Shown: one piece after another, positions 24,689 through 33,164 of the stretch
How the letters are laid out: every line of letters begins with the position of its first letter
Numbering within the stretch: position 1 is the first letter of the stretch
NCBI GenBank assembly: GCA_033549365.1
Contig: JAWSUF010000011.1
Span: forward strand, 32,206 to 96,205
From: Acidobacteriota bacterium
GTDB taxonomy: Bacteria > Acidobacteriota > Aminicenantia > Aminicenantales > Saccharicenantaceae
Direction of reading: 5' to 3'
DNA: 64,000 nucleotides
The notes under the pieces: model-generated
The model's database searches: none
Seen by the model: only the letters and a program-made list of their open reading frames with translations
Told to the model about the DNA's origin: nothing
Made by a program: the position numbers and the translations under genes

Positions 24689-25204
24689 ATGAAAACGCTG
24701 ATCGTCTATGCCACGCGGCACGGCGCCGCGGAAAAATGCGCCCGCCTGCTGGCCGACCGCCTGGGCGGAGATGTCGATGTCTTCGATCTCAAGAAAGTCC
24801 GGACCGTTGATCTCTCGGGATACGACGCCGTCGTCGTCGGCGGGTCCATTCATGCGGGGAGAGTCCAGTCCCGGGTGAAAAAGTTCTGCGAGGCCCACGC
24901 GGACGCCCTCCTGAAGAAAAAAATCGGCCTTTTCATCTGCTGCATGGAAGAGGGCGATAAGGCATGGAAGCAATTCCATGAGGCTTTTCCCGCCCGGCTT
25001 GTCGATCAGGCTGCGGCCAAGGGCCTCTTCGGCGGCGCCTTTGATTTCGATAGAATGAACTGGTTCGAAAAAACGATCATCGGAAAAATCGCCGGCGTCA
25101 AGGAAAGCGTCTGCAAGATCAACGAGCCGGCCGTCGCCGAATTCGCCGACAAAATGAAAAGCTCCGTCACTGTTGAAGCGGCGGACTCCGGAGCCTCCTC
25201 ATGA
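24689..25204 (+). CDS. Flavodoxin-domain protein (HemG-like)
   Basis: A 171-residue flavodoxin. It starts MKTLIVYATRHGAAEKCAR, the FMN phosphate-binding loop in the form found in menaquinone-dependent protoporphyrinogen oxidase (HemG)-like proteins, and has the isoalloxazine-contacting stretch VVVGGSIHAGRV. The ATG at 24689 has GGGGGAGG upstream. Its stop overlaps the aldehyde:ferredoxin oxidoreductase gene by four bases (ATGA). The tight coupling suggests it is an electron carrier for that tungsten enzyme rather than a heme enzyme, since no other heme gene is nearby. That role is inference. Confidence 0.85.
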   Translation: MKTLIVYATRHGAAEKCARLLADRLGGDVDVFDLKKVRTVDLSGYDAVVVGGSIHAGRVQSRVKKFCEAHADALLKKKIGLFICCMEEGDKAWKQFHEAFPARLVDQAAAKGLFGGAFDFDRMNWFEKTIIGKIAGVKESVCKINEPAVAEFADKMKSSVTVEAADSGASS

Positions 25205-27177
25205 TGTCCGGCGGGAAAATTTCTTTTGGGTACACCGGCCGCTGGGCCTTTGTCGATCTTGCGACTCGACGCATCGATATCCGGCCCGCTGACCCTGACA
25301 TTTGCCGCGATTACGTCGGCGGGCGGGGCGTTCAGGCCCGTCTTCTTTATGATCATGTCAAATTCACGGGACCCATTCGCAATCCTCTCGGGCCGGAAAA
25401 CCGGATCATCCTCGGCACCGCAGCCCTCAACGACTCGCCCATCCCGACGGCGGGCCGCGGGTCCTGTTCCTTCTTCGGAACGATGACCCGGTCGCCGGAA
25501 GATCCCGGGGCGATTCCCGGGCACAAGCCCCTTTTCGGTCTGGTCACTCACGCGAGCGCGGGCGGCCTTTTTCCGAACATGCTGAAAAGGGCCGGGATCG
25601 ACCAACTCATCGTCGACGGCCGGGCGGACAGGCCCGTCCGCATATTCGTCGGCGAAGGGACGGTCGAGATCGTCGATGCCGAGGACGACCTCTTTGCCGA
25701 AGCCGCGGGGAGAAAGACCTTGCAGCCGGCCTCGGCCGTCACGGACTTTCTGACCGCAAAATATCCCGGGTCGTCTACCGTGTGCGCCGGTCCGGCCGGC
25801 TGGAACGGCGTCGCTTATGCCTGCCTGACCGCCGATCGCCACCGCAATTTCGGCCGCGGCGGCGCCGGTGCGGTTTTCGGATCGAAAAATCTCGCGGCCG
25901 TAACGGCTTTGGGGAAAGGCCGGCCGGAAATTTCCGACGCCGCGGCGTTTCAGAAAACCAGCCGGGAGATCGACGCTCTGGTCAAAAGCCACGTCGCCGA
26001 CGCCGCCTGGACGGCCTCCTTCCGGCCCGAGGCCGGAACGACATGGTGGCTCGACCGGGCCTTCACCGGCGGCTATCTCGGCAAAAAGGGCGGCTACCTG
26101 CCCTGGCACAATTTCGACGAGGGCTCGTTCGACCCGGAAGATTACGCCCGGGTTTCGACCGCGGCTTTCCTCGAAATCGCCGGAAAGGCACATGTCTGCA
26201 ACCGATGCCGCCACATCATGTGTACGAGGACGGCCTCTGTTGAAAGGCCGCCGTACGCGGGAAGCGGCGTGCGCCCCGAGTTTGAAACGATCGCCCTGTG
26301 GATCAACTGCTGCCTCACCGACCGTGACGCGATCTTCCATCTCAATCACCGGTGCAACGAACTCGGCGTCGACACGATGACTTTCGGATCCGTCATGGCC
26401 GGGGCCATGGAACTCCGGGAAAAAGGTTTTCTGAAGGATTTTGAAGGCGCACCGAAATTCGGCAGCGCCGAAGACATGATCCGGACCCTGGAGGCCGTGG
26501 CGTATCGGACGAGCCCCCTGGGCCGGCTTCTCGGCGGCTATTCCGACGCAGCCGCGGCCGAGATTGCGGCGGGGTTCCCGGCCTCCGACCGGCCGGAGAT
26601 TCTCCGCTGCGTCACGATGATCTTCGGCGGACTGGGCTACGCCGGAATCGAACCCAAGGTCTTCCCGGGTATGTTTACGGCCTACGGAACGTCGAACCGG
26701 GGGCGCGGTGACCACACGTATGCTTGGACCGTCCAGGCGGAGGAGGGCGGGCTATCGGGTGCGGCGGAACTCGCCGCCTATGTCGCCGCAGGCCAGACCG
26801 GCAAAGCTCTCGTCGATTCCCTGGGTCTCTGCGATTTCTTCACCGAAGATGTGACCTCGGATCTCTTCATGTCGGCCTATCGGGCTTTGACCGGAATCGT
26901 CTATACGGGAGAATCGCTGAAAAATTGCGGGCGGAGAATTTATACTCTTGAACGCCGGCTCAACAATATCCAGGGGCGGGACCGGGGTTACGACGCCTTC
27001 GTCCCGGACAAGATGACAGAGCCTCTGACACGCGGCGCCCATAAGGGTAAGGCCGTCGACAGGGAGGAGTACGGACGCATCCTCGACGCCTACTATGACG
27101 TCCAGGGCTGGACGCGGGACGGGACGGTGCCGGACGGGCTCCTCTCACGGTGTGCTAGCCTGAAAACATCATGCTGA
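25201..27177 (+). CDS. Aldehyde:ferredoxin oxidoreductase family protein
   Basis: A 658-residue tungsten/molybdenum-pterin enzyme that would oxidise an aldehyde (or related substrate) to an acid and pass electrons to a carrier. The N-terminal AOR domain has YVGGRGVQARLLYD and SPIPTAGRGS, and the central domain has NFGRGGAGAVFGSKN, which bind the pterin cofactor. The [4Fe-4S] ligands appear as Cys333, Cys336, Cys341 and Cys544 (LGLCDFF). The second gap is four residues (Cx2Cx4C), whereas characterised Pyrococcus AOR has Cx2Cx3C. The gene overlaps the flavodoxin gene by four bases, which suggests a dedicated electron acceptor. Substrate unknown. Confidence 0.93.
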   Translation: MMSGGKISFGYTGRWAFVDLATRRIDIRPADPDICRDYVGGRGVQARLLYDHVKFTGPIRNPLGPENRIILGTAALNDSPIPTAGRGSCSFFGTMTRSPEDPGAIPGHKPLFGLVTHASAGGLFPNMLKRAGIDQLIVDGRADRPVRIFVGEGTVEIVDAEDDLFAEAAGRKTLQPASAVTDFLTAKYPGSSTVCAGPAGWNGVAYACLTADRHRNFGRGGAGAVFGSKNLAAVTALGKGRPEISDAAAFQKTSREIDALVKSHVADAAWTASFRPEAGTTWWLDRAFTGGYLGKKGGYLPWHNFDEGSFDPEDYARVSTAAFLEIAGKAHVCNRCRHIMCTRTASVERPPYAGSGVRPEFETIALWINCCLTDRDAIFHLNHRCNELGVDTMTFGSVMAGAMELREKGFLKDFEGAPKFGSAEDMIRTLEAVAYRTSPLGRLLGGYSDAAAAEIAAGFPASDRPEILRCVTMIFGGLGYAGIEPKVFPGMFTAYGTSNRGRGDHTYAWTVQAEEGGLSGAAELAAYVAAGQTGKALVDSLGLCDFFTEDVTSDLFMSAYRALTGIVYTGESLKNCGRRIYTLERRLNNIQGRDRGYDAFVPDKMTEPLTRGAHKGKAVDREEYGRILDAYYDVQGWTRDGTVPDGLLSRCASLKTSC

Positions 27178-27194
27178 CGGCAAGGAGGCAGGTC

Positions 27195-29282
27195 TTGAAA
27201 TTCATATCAATGACAAAAGTTGTATGTGTTGTCTTGACGATCTGCGCAGTCGCGTTATCAGCGCCCGCGATCGCCGTGGGACAAGCCGCAACCGATAAAG
27301 CCGCCCAAGCGCAGACCGAGAGGCCTCGCGTCCTCTCGGCCAAGGATACGCTGCGATTTGTCCAGGTCTCCGGCCCCCGAATCTCCCCGGATGGTCAATG
27401 GGTGCTCTACACTCAGACTGTGCGGGATATGGAAGACAAGGACATGAAGTCGACCACTCAGATCTGGCGCGTAAGAGTCGATGGAACCGAAGCCCGGCAG
27501 ATGACCCAGGGCGACGCCGGCGCCCGCGCCCCGGCCTGGCTTCCGGACGGGATGACCCTGGCCTTTCTCAGCACCCGCGGTAAAGCGGCCCCCTCCGGCG
27601 CCGATGGGGAATCCGGCGGCGGACCGAAGAGCCAAGTCTTCTTCATGCCCATGGACGGGGGCGAGGCCCGGCAAATCATATTTCACGGCGAAAGCATCCA
27701 GTCTTTTGAAATATCCCCCGACGGAAAAGCGCTGATCTTCACGGCTCTGGATCCGCTCACCAAGGAAGAGCAGGAAAAGAAAAAGATCAAGGACGATGTC
27801 GAAGTCGTGGACGAAAAGTTCCGCATGTCCCATCTCTGGCATTTTGAGATCGGCGCCAAAGAAGCGGTTCGTCTGACCGAGGGGGCCTTCACGGTGAGCG
27901 ACATCCAGTGGTCCCCGAATGGACGGCGGATCGCCTATACGACCCGGCCGACGCCCAAGGTCGACGACAGTTGGGACAGCGACATCTGGATCATCGATCC
28001 GGCGGAAAAAACCCCGAAAAAACTCTACGAAAACGCCGGAAGCGACCAGAATCCCCGCTGGTCTCCGGACGGGAAAGGCATCGCCTTCGCCTCCCATCCC
28101 CATACGGGAACATCGACCTGGTATAACCGTCTCCTTATCATCCCGGCCGATGGAGGCGAGCCCCGCATTCTGCTTGATAACCTCGACCGCGATTTCAGCA
28201 ACCCGATCTGGTCGCCCGACGGCCGGACCATTTTCTGGTCGACGGGCGACGGCACATCGATTCATCTCTTTGCGGTCGATCTCCGCACCGGCGAAGTCCG
28301 CAGGACGGACTCTCCGCGCGGTGTGAACACCCAATGGGACCTCTCCCGTGACGGCCGAACCTGGGTCTGGGTCCATACGGCTCCTGATCGGCCGGCCGAA
28401 CTTCATGCCGCCGATTTGAGGCTCAAGGCGCCGGTCCGTCTGACCGACGCCAACGCCTGGCTCCGCGAGGAAAAGATCAAGATCTCGCCTTCGGAAACCA
28501 TCCGCTGGAAAAACAGCGACGGCCTGTGGATCGAAGGCGTCCTCACGCGGCCCGTCGATTACAAATCCGGTAAAGCCTATCCCCTCATCCTCAATCCGCA
28601 CGGCGGTCCGAGCGGCGCCGACTTCGAGTCCTTCAACACGACCCGGCAATTTTTCGCCGGGAACGGCTTTATGATACTCCAGCCGAATTTCCGCGGCAGC
28701 TCCAATTACGGGCAGGAGTTCCTGAACGCCAATCGCGGCAACTGGGGCATCGTCGACTACGACGATTGCATGACGGGCGTCGATTTCTGTATCGACCAGG
28801 GCTGGGCGGATCCGGAACGTCTGATCTGTTACGGCTGGAGTTACGGCGGCTACTTGAGCTACTGGATCGTCACCCAGACCGACCGCTTCAAGGCCGTCTC
28901 CCCGGGCGCCGGACTGCCCAACCTTTACAGCATGTACAGCACGACCGATATCCCGGGTTACCTGGGCTGGTTCTTCGGAACCCCCTGGGAACAGGAGGCG
29001 ATCTATGACAAGCTGTCGCCCATTCGCCACGTCCGGAACGTCAAAAGCCCGATTTTGATCATGCACGGCGCCGAAGACGCCCGCGTTCCCTATTCGCAGG
29101 CGGTTGAGTTCTACCAGGCGCTGCGCGATCTGGGCAAAGACGTGACGTTCGTCCGATATCCCCGGGCCGGCCACGGGATCAGCGAACCCCGCCACCGCAT
29201 CGACCAGCTTCGCCGTTACCTGGAATTCTTTTCCAAACATGTCGGCCTGACTCCCGTGAGCGAAATCGAAGAAAAAAAATAG
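27195..29282 (+). CDS. Secreted S9-family prolyl oligopeptidase-like serine peptidase
   Basis: A 695-residue peptidase. I chose a TTG start at 27195 because AAGGAGG (27182-27188) is ideally spaced for it; the next ATG at 27210 is too far away. A signal peptide follows (CVVLTICAVALSAPAIA). Residues about 45-420 form a beta-propeller with SPDG blades (ISPDGQWVLYTQ, WSPNGRRIAYTT), and the C-terminal alpha/beta-hydrolase has the catalytic Ser in YGWSYGGYLS, the Asp in HGAEDARVP and the His in RAGHGIS. It likely cuts short peptides in the periplasm as a dipeptidyl- or acylaminoacyl-peptidase type. A flavodoxin gene follows 11 bases later. Confidence 0.93.
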   Translation: MKFISMTKVVCVVLTICAVALSAPAIAVGQAATDKAAQAQTERPRVLSAKDTLRFVQVSGPRISPDGQWVLYTQTVRDMEDKDMKSTTQIWRVRVDGTEARQMTQGDAGARAPAWLPDGMTLAFLSTRGKAAPSGADGESGGGPKSQVFFMPMDGGEARQIIFHGESIQSFEISPDGKALIFTALDPLTKEEQEKKKIKDDVEVVDEKFRMSHLWHFEIGAKEAVRLTEGAFTVSDIQWSPNGRRIAYTTRPTPKVDDSWDSDIWIIDPAEKTPKKLYENAGSDQNPRWSPDGKGIAFASHPHTGTSTWYNRLLIIPADGGEPRILLDNLDRDFSNPIWSPDGRTIFWSTGDGTSIHLFAVDLRTGEVRRTDSPRGVNTQWDLSRDGRTWVWVHTAPDRPAELHAADLRLKAPVRLTDANAWLREEKIKISPSETIRWKNSDGLWIEGVLTRPVDYKSGKAYPLILNPHGGPSGADFESFNTTRQFFAGNGFMILQPNFRGSSNYGQEFLNANRGNWGIVDYDDCMTGVDFCIDQGWADPERLICYGWSYGGYLSYWIVTQTDRFKAVSPGAGLPNLYSMYSTTDIPGYLGWFFGTPWEQEAIYDKLSPIRHVRNVKSPILIMHGAEDARVPYSQAVEFYQALRDLGKDVTFVRYPRAGHGISEPRHRIDQLRRYLEFFSKHVGLTPVSEIEEKK

Positions 29283-29293
29283 AGGAGACACCC

Positions 29294-29785
29294 ATGCCCA
29301 AAGCGCTTGTCGGCTTTTATTCGAAAAGCGGCAACACCCGGACGATGGCCGTCCGGATCGCCGAAGTCCTGAAGGACCAGGGACTCGACGTCGATCTCAA
29401 GCCGGTTGAGGAGATCACGATCGCCATGCTTCTCGACTACGACTGCCTGATTTTCGGATCACCGACCTATTACGGGACGATGGCCTGGCCCCTCAAGAAA
29501 CTGATCGACGACAGTGTCAAGTATCACGGCCGCCTCAAGGGCAAGTTGGGCGGCGCCTTTACGTCTTCGGCCAATATCGGCGGCGGAAACGAAACGACCG
29601 TCCTCGACATCCTGAAGGCCCTGTTGATCCACGGCATGGTCATTCTGGGCGACCATCGCGGCGACCATTATGGCCCCGTGGCCATCGGCCGCCCGGACAA
29701 GCGGGCCCTTGATAACTGCGCGGCCTACGCCGAAAACCTGGCCGGTCTGTCCAAGAAGCTTTGGCCGGTCACATCGCCTCCCTGA
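29294..29785 (+). CDS. Flavodoxin / NAD(P)H-quinone oxidoreductase-like (WrbA type)
   Basis: A 163-residue FMN protein. The phosphate loop is SKSGNTRTMA (12-21) and the flavin-stacking loop is FGSPTYYGTMAWPLK, which is typical of the FMN reductase/WrbA group. It would bind FMN and carry electrons or reduce quinones. It follows the S9 peptidase gene by 11 bases with an AGGAG ribosome site, so it shares that transcript. It is the second flavodoxin within 5 kb, and both flank the AOR and peptidase genes. Confidence 0.9.
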   Translation: MPKALVGFYSKSGNTRTMAVRIAEVLKDQGLDVDLKPVEEITIAMLLDYDCLIFGSPTYYGTMAWPLKKLIDDSVKYHGRLKGKLGGAFTSSANIGGGNETTVLDILKALLIHGMVILGDHRGDHYGPVAIGRPDKRALDNCAAYAENLAGLSKKLWPVTSPP

Positions 29786-29885
29786 TGACGTGCCGGACAA
29801 TATCCGTCCAGAAGTGGATTCCGACGGGGGCGAGAAAGCCGGAAATAGAACTAAATGAAAACACCATGAAGATGGAGGATGCGTG

Positions 29886-30341
29886 ATGAAAAGAATTTTT
29901 ACCGCCGCGGCGCTTATTGCTCTTCTGGCCGCACCCATGTTTGCCCGGGCCGAGGAGGTTTCGGAAGAGGAGGAGATCAAGGTCCTCGTCCTATCGGCGT
30001 ATGTCGACGGCCTGATCAACGCCGGCGACCTGGACAAGACGCGCGCCGGATTCCACCCCCAATTCGTCCTGCTCGGCCTTCAGAACGGTGATCTGACTCG
30101 GCTGCCGATTACCGAATGGATCGCTTCCGTGGAGAAACGCAAAGCCCAGGCTCAAGCTCAGGATCACAAACCGCCGCTGATGACCGGCCGTTTCCTCGAT
30201 GTCGATGTCACCGGAACCGCCGCGATGGTCAAGATCGAACTCCACCGGGAAGGCGTGCACATTTTCACCGATTACCTGACGCTCTACAAGTTTCCGGACG
30301 GCTGGAAGATCGTCGGCAAGATCTATTTCCGTCATTCTTGA
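29886..30341 (+). CDS. Exported NTF2-like (lumazine-binding type) protein
   Basis: A 151-residue protein with a signal peptide (FTAAALIALLAAPMFARA). The body resembles the NTF2-like family (VLVLSAYVDGLINAGDLDK, then TDYLTLYKFPDGWKIVGKIY), a cone-shaped fold with a ligand pocket. In this subgroup the function is rarely known. GGAGG at 29874-29878 fits the ATG at 29886 better than the GTG three bases earlier. It is likely co-transcribed with the following threonine synthase, 46 bases downstream. Confidence 0.82.
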   Translation: MKRIFTAAALIALLAAPMFARAEEVSEEEEIKVLVLSAYVDGLINAGDLDKTRAGFHPQFVLLGLQNGDLTRLPITEWIASVEKRKAQAQAQDHKPPLMTGRFLDVDVTGTAAMVKIELHREGVHIFTDYLTLYKFPDGWKIVGKIYFRHS

Positions 30342-30387
30342 ATGTGTCGCTTGACACGGCGTTCTTTACGGACTTGAGGCGGGGTTG

Positions 30388-31590
30388 ATGCCCAGGGCGG
30401 ATTTTCTTTGCCTAGTCTGCGGCCGCAGGATTCAAGCCCGAGCGCCTGAGTATTTCTGTTCGGATTGCGGGGATCCCCTCGTCCTTGCCGGCGCCCCGGA
30501 ATCGCCCTCAATCAGGATGGTCGAACCTCTGGGGTCGGCGCGGTATGCGGATTTCTTAGCCCTCAACGGAAGCGCCGCGGGCTTCTCCCTCGGCGAGGGC
30601 GGGACGCCTCTCCAGCCGCTCGACCGTCTGGCGGAGCGTTTCTTCCTGCCGTCTGTCCTGGCCAAGAACGAGGCCGTCAATCCGACCGGGAGCTTCAAGG
30701 ACCGGGGGACAGTCACGGCCGTTCAACAGGCGGCGGCGTTCGGGTTCAAGGCCGTGGGGACGGTCTCGACCGGCAACATGGCCGGATCGACGGCCGCCTA
30801 TGCCGCCCGGGCGGGGATGGGCTGCGTCGTCTGCGTCAAGGACGGCACGCCGCCGTCCAAGATCCTTGCGGCCGGCGTTTACGGCGCGCTTGTCGTCAAG
30901 GTCCGGGGGGATTACGCCGCCCTCTTCCGCCGCAGCTTCGAGATCGGCAAGGCGCTCGGTATCGGCTTCCTGAACTCCGTCGATCCATGGCGCATCGAGG
31001 GCTACAAGACGGCTTCCTATGAGATCTTCGAGCAACTCGGCGGACGGGCTCCTGATTATCTTTTTGTGCCGACGAGCGCCGGGGGGCATCTTGTCGGTTT
31101 GGTCCGGGGCTTCGAGGACCTGAAGCGGGCGGGCCTGATCCGGAAGCTTCCGGCCGTTGTCGCCGCCCAGGCGGCCGGTTGTGCGCCCATTGCCCGGGCC
31201 TTCGCCCGCAGCCGGGACATAACGGCCCGGTTTAAGAATCCGCGGACGATCGCTCATGCCATCTCCAACCCCGATCCGCCCGCGGGCCGGATCGTCCTCC
31301 GCTTGCTGGCTGCGACCGGAGGCCGCGCCGCGGCCGTCTCGGAGGCCGGGATCCTGAAGGCTCAGCGCCTCCTGGCCGAAACCGAGGGGATATTTTGCGA
31401 CCCGGCCTCGGCCGTCTCGCTCGCGGCCTTCATGGCCATGGCCCGCCGCGGCGAAATCCCGCCGGGCGCCCGCTCCGTCCTCATGATCACCGGAAGCGGC
31501 CTGAAAACGATCGAGGACCTCGATCCCCGGCGTTTGAAGGTCATCGAGTCCCGCTTGGACGGCCTTGAACGTGCGCTGGCGCGGGTCTGA
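30388..31590 (+). CDS. thrC: Threonine synthase
   Basis: A 400-residue pyridoxal-phosphate enzyme that converts O-phosphohomoserine to threonine. An N-terminal zinc-ribbon-like segment (CLVCGR ... CSDCGD, about residues 9-33) precedes the fold-type II core with the PLP lysine in NPTGSFKDRGT. SFKDRG is the family hallmark, and the Ser/Gly loop TGNMAGSTAAYAAR anchors the phosphate. The ATG at 30388 is used; the earlier in-frame TTG lacks ribosome-site support. No homoserine kinase or dehydrogenase gene is adjacent, and a close paralogue such as cysteate synthase cannot be excluded. Confidence 0.87.
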   Translation: MPRADFLCLVCGRRIQARAPEYFCSDCGDPLVLAGAPESPSIRMVEPLGSARYADFLALNGSAAGFSLGEGGTPLQPLDRLAERFFLPSVLAKNEAVNPTGSFKDRGTVTAVQQAAAFGFKAVGTVSTGNMAGSTAAYAARAGMGCVVCVKDGTPPSKILAAGVYGALVVKVRGDYAALFRRSFEIGKALGIGFLNSVDPWRIEGYKTASYEIFEQLGGRAPDYLFVPTSAGGHLVGLVRGFEDLKRAGLIRKLPAVVAAQAAGCAPIARAFARSRDITARFKNPRTIAHAISNPDPPAGRIVLRLLAATGGRAAAVSEAGILKAQRLLAETEGIFCDPASAVSLAAFMAMARRGEIPPGARSVLMITGSGLKTIEDLDPRRLKVIESRLDGLERALARV

Positions 31591-31613
31591 AGCCTATCCG
31601 AAGCGCATCGTCC

Positions 31614-31642
31614 TTGCCTCCCGGGCTTTGAGGGAGTATACT
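31614..31642 (+). promoter_or_regulatory. Promoter of the unknown 146-residue protein gene
   Basis: TTGCCT (31614-31619), 17 bases and TATACT (31637-31642). The spacer contains a CTCCC/GGGAG inverted repeat. Transcription would begin near 31649. Confidence 0.55.
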
Positions 31643-31689
31643 GATCGACTAATCACGCGTCGGCTTGACCACGCCGCCGAGGAGTCGCC

Positions 31690-32130
31690 ATGGAAATCAA
31701 GCTCACGAAGGAGCAATACGAAAAGCTTGTCGACTTGGTCTATCTGGGCAACTGGATGATCAACTCCTACCGGACCGACGACCGCCTGGACGAGTATGAC
31801 AAAGTGGCCGAACAGGTCATGACCCACGCCCCGAGCTGCGGACTCAAGGACAAGGTCGAATTCGATGAGGTTGAGGGGCGGTGTTACCCGACACGGAAGC
31901 TTGATGAGGAGCTCCGCGGTTTCGTCGACGACTACGACGACGAGGCCTTCTGGGATCTGGTCGTCGTCAAGCTGGCCGAGCGCGACATGGTCAAGGAATT
32001 CGGGGAGGCGGCCGTGGACGGCATGGGCTGGGATGAGTATGAGGAGAAGCGGGAACCCTTCCTCCAGAAATACTTGAAGGAAATCGAGGAAAACGGCATC
32101 GACAACCTCGAAATCTATAGAATTTCCTGA
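31690..32130 (+). CDS. Conserved-looking acidic cytoplasmic protein of unknown function
   Basis: A 146-residue soluble protein rich in Asp and Glu (for example FVDDYDDEAFWDLVVVKLAE and GMGWDEYEEK). It has no signal peptide, membrane segment or cysteine motif. The sequence is mostly predicted helix. Its own promoter and a GAGGAG ribosome site support that it is expressed. I do not recognise a family. The stop codon lies inside an inverted repeat (32124-32151) that may end transcription. Confidence 0.8.
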   Translation: MEIKLTKEQYEKLVDLVYLGNWMINSYRTDDRLDEYDKVAEQVMTHAPSCGLKDKVEFDEVEGRCYPTRKLDEELRGFVDDYDDEAFWDLVVVKLAERDMVKEFGEAAVDGMGWDEYEEKREPFLQKYLKEIEENGIDNLEIYRIS

Positions 32131-32151
32131 TTTTGATAAATAGATCAGGAA
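32124..32151 (+). terminator. Possible terminator or attenuator stem between two genes
   Basis: TTCCTGAT (32124-32131) and ATCAGGAA (32144-32151) form a perfect 8-bp inverted repeat over the stop codon of the upstream gene. No clean T-run follows, so intrinsic termination is uncertain. Confidence 0.35.
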
Positions 32152-32170
32152 GGAAACCTTTTAGGTGTGG

Positions 32171-32215
32171 ATTGCGTCTATCCCTATGAAAGAAATCCAT
32201 ATGGGAGGACGCAAT
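32171..32215 (+). promoter_or_regulatory. mRNA hairpin covering the ribosome site and start codon of the DUF4097 gene
   Basis: ATTGCGTC (32171-32178) pairs perfectly with GACGCAAT (32208-32215), and the stem continues as TCCC (32181-32184) with GGGA (32203-32206) and TATG (32185-32188) with CATA (32198-32201) around a 9-base loop. The right arm contains the GGGAGGA ribosome site and the A and U of the AUG at 32214. The folded mRNA would block translation until the stem opens. Confidence 0.65.
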
Positions 32216-33074
32216 GTCCATTGTGAAATTCATGAGGAACTCGTTGCTGGGAACGGCGGCCGTCCTGGCGCTGGCCGTGGGCGCATCCGCCGCCTGCATC
32301 GTTGACGCCGACGGCGGATCGGGCGGCCGATGGCCCTGGTCGGATTACAGGTATACGGAAGATTTCCACAAGGTCATTCCTCTTCCGGCCGACGGCTCTT
32401 TCAGCCTGCGCAACACCAACGGGAAACTGCAGATTTCGACCTGGGACAGGCCTGAAGTCGAAATCAAGGCCGTAAAATCCGCCCGGGACAGCAAAAGCGA
32501 TCTGGATCTGGTCCGGATCGATATCGAGACCGGCCGGAATTCGGTGTTCGTCGATACCGTCTATGAGCGCCGCCGCAACCTCAGGGTCAATGTGAGCTAC
32601 GAAGTCCGCGTTCCCGAGGGCGTTCGCCTCGACAATGTCCGCCTGACGAACGGGGACATCGCCCTGACGGGACGATTCTCAGACGTCGAAGCTTCGACGA
32701 CGAACGGCGGCATCCGCCTCGAAAACGCTTCCGGACGGATTTCTCTCGGAACGACAAACGGCGGCATCAAGGCCCACGATGTCCGGGGGCCTCTGCAGGC
32801 TCGGACGACGAACGGATCGATCACCCTCGAGTGCCGCGAAATTGCGGATGACGTCAGCGCCTCGACCACCAATGGTTCGATTACGTTGCGGGTTCCGCGT
32901 GCGCCCGATGCCGATGTCAGTCTCCGGACGACGAACGGCAGCATCAAGCTGGACCATCCCCTGACCATCCAGGGCACCGTCAGTTCGAAGCGCCGGATGC
33001 AGGGACAGATGGGCAAGGGCGGCCCGGAGATTTCCCTGAAGACGACAAACGGCTCGATCACATTCGCTCGCTGA
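32214..33074 (+). CDS. Exported DUF4097-family beta-solenoid-like protein
   Basis: A 286-residue protein. After an N-terminal hydrophobic segment (LLGTAAVLALAVGASAACI) the chain is a series of short beta repeats built around TTNG: STTNGGIRLENAS, GTTNGGIKAHDV, RTTNGSITLE, STTNGSITLRV, RTTNGSIKLD and KTTNGSITFAR. This is the hallmark of DUF4097 (putative adhesin), a right-handed beta-solenoid-like fold. Members are often exported or membrane-attached; function is not established. Translation is likely controlled, because its ribosome site and start codon are buried in a predicted mRNA hairpin. Confidence 0.9.
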   Translation: MSIVKFMRNSLLGTAAVLALAVGASAACIVDADGGSGGRWPWSDYRYTEDFHKVIPLPADGSFSLRNTNGKLQISTWDRPEVEIKAVKSARDSKSDLDLVRIDIETGRNSVFVDTVYERRRNLRVNVSYEVRVPEGVRLDNVRLTNGDIALTGRFSDVEASTTNGGIRLENASGRISLGTTNGGIKAHDVRGPLQARTTNGSITLECREIADDVSASTTNGSITLRVPRAPDADVSLRTTNGSIKLDHPLTIQGTVSSKRRMQGQMGKGGPEISLKTTNGSITFAR

Positions 33075-33164
33075 GCGGTGAGGCGGCTTTCGCAGCGGCC
33101 GCAAATAGGTTGTCGATTGGTTCGTGATTTATGGCGGAATCGCCGGTCCAGGTTGATGCGGTTG

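Noticed and set aside
24689..25204. Protoporphyrinogen oxidase (HemG) as the specific name for the first flavodoxin
   Set aside because: No heme biosynthesis genes are nearby and it is coupled to an aldehyde:ferredoxin oxidoreductase, so only the fold is claimed.
25006..26715. Long minus-strand ORF opposite the aldehyde:ferredoxin oxidoreductase gene
   Set aside because: It is antisense to a clear enzyme with cofactor motifs. GC-rich coding DNA often leaves the opposite frame open, and this frame has no domain or ribosome site.
27258..29291. 677-codon minus-strand ORF opposite the S9 peptidase
   Set aside because: Antisense shadow. The plus strand has the full catalytic triad and a ribosome site.
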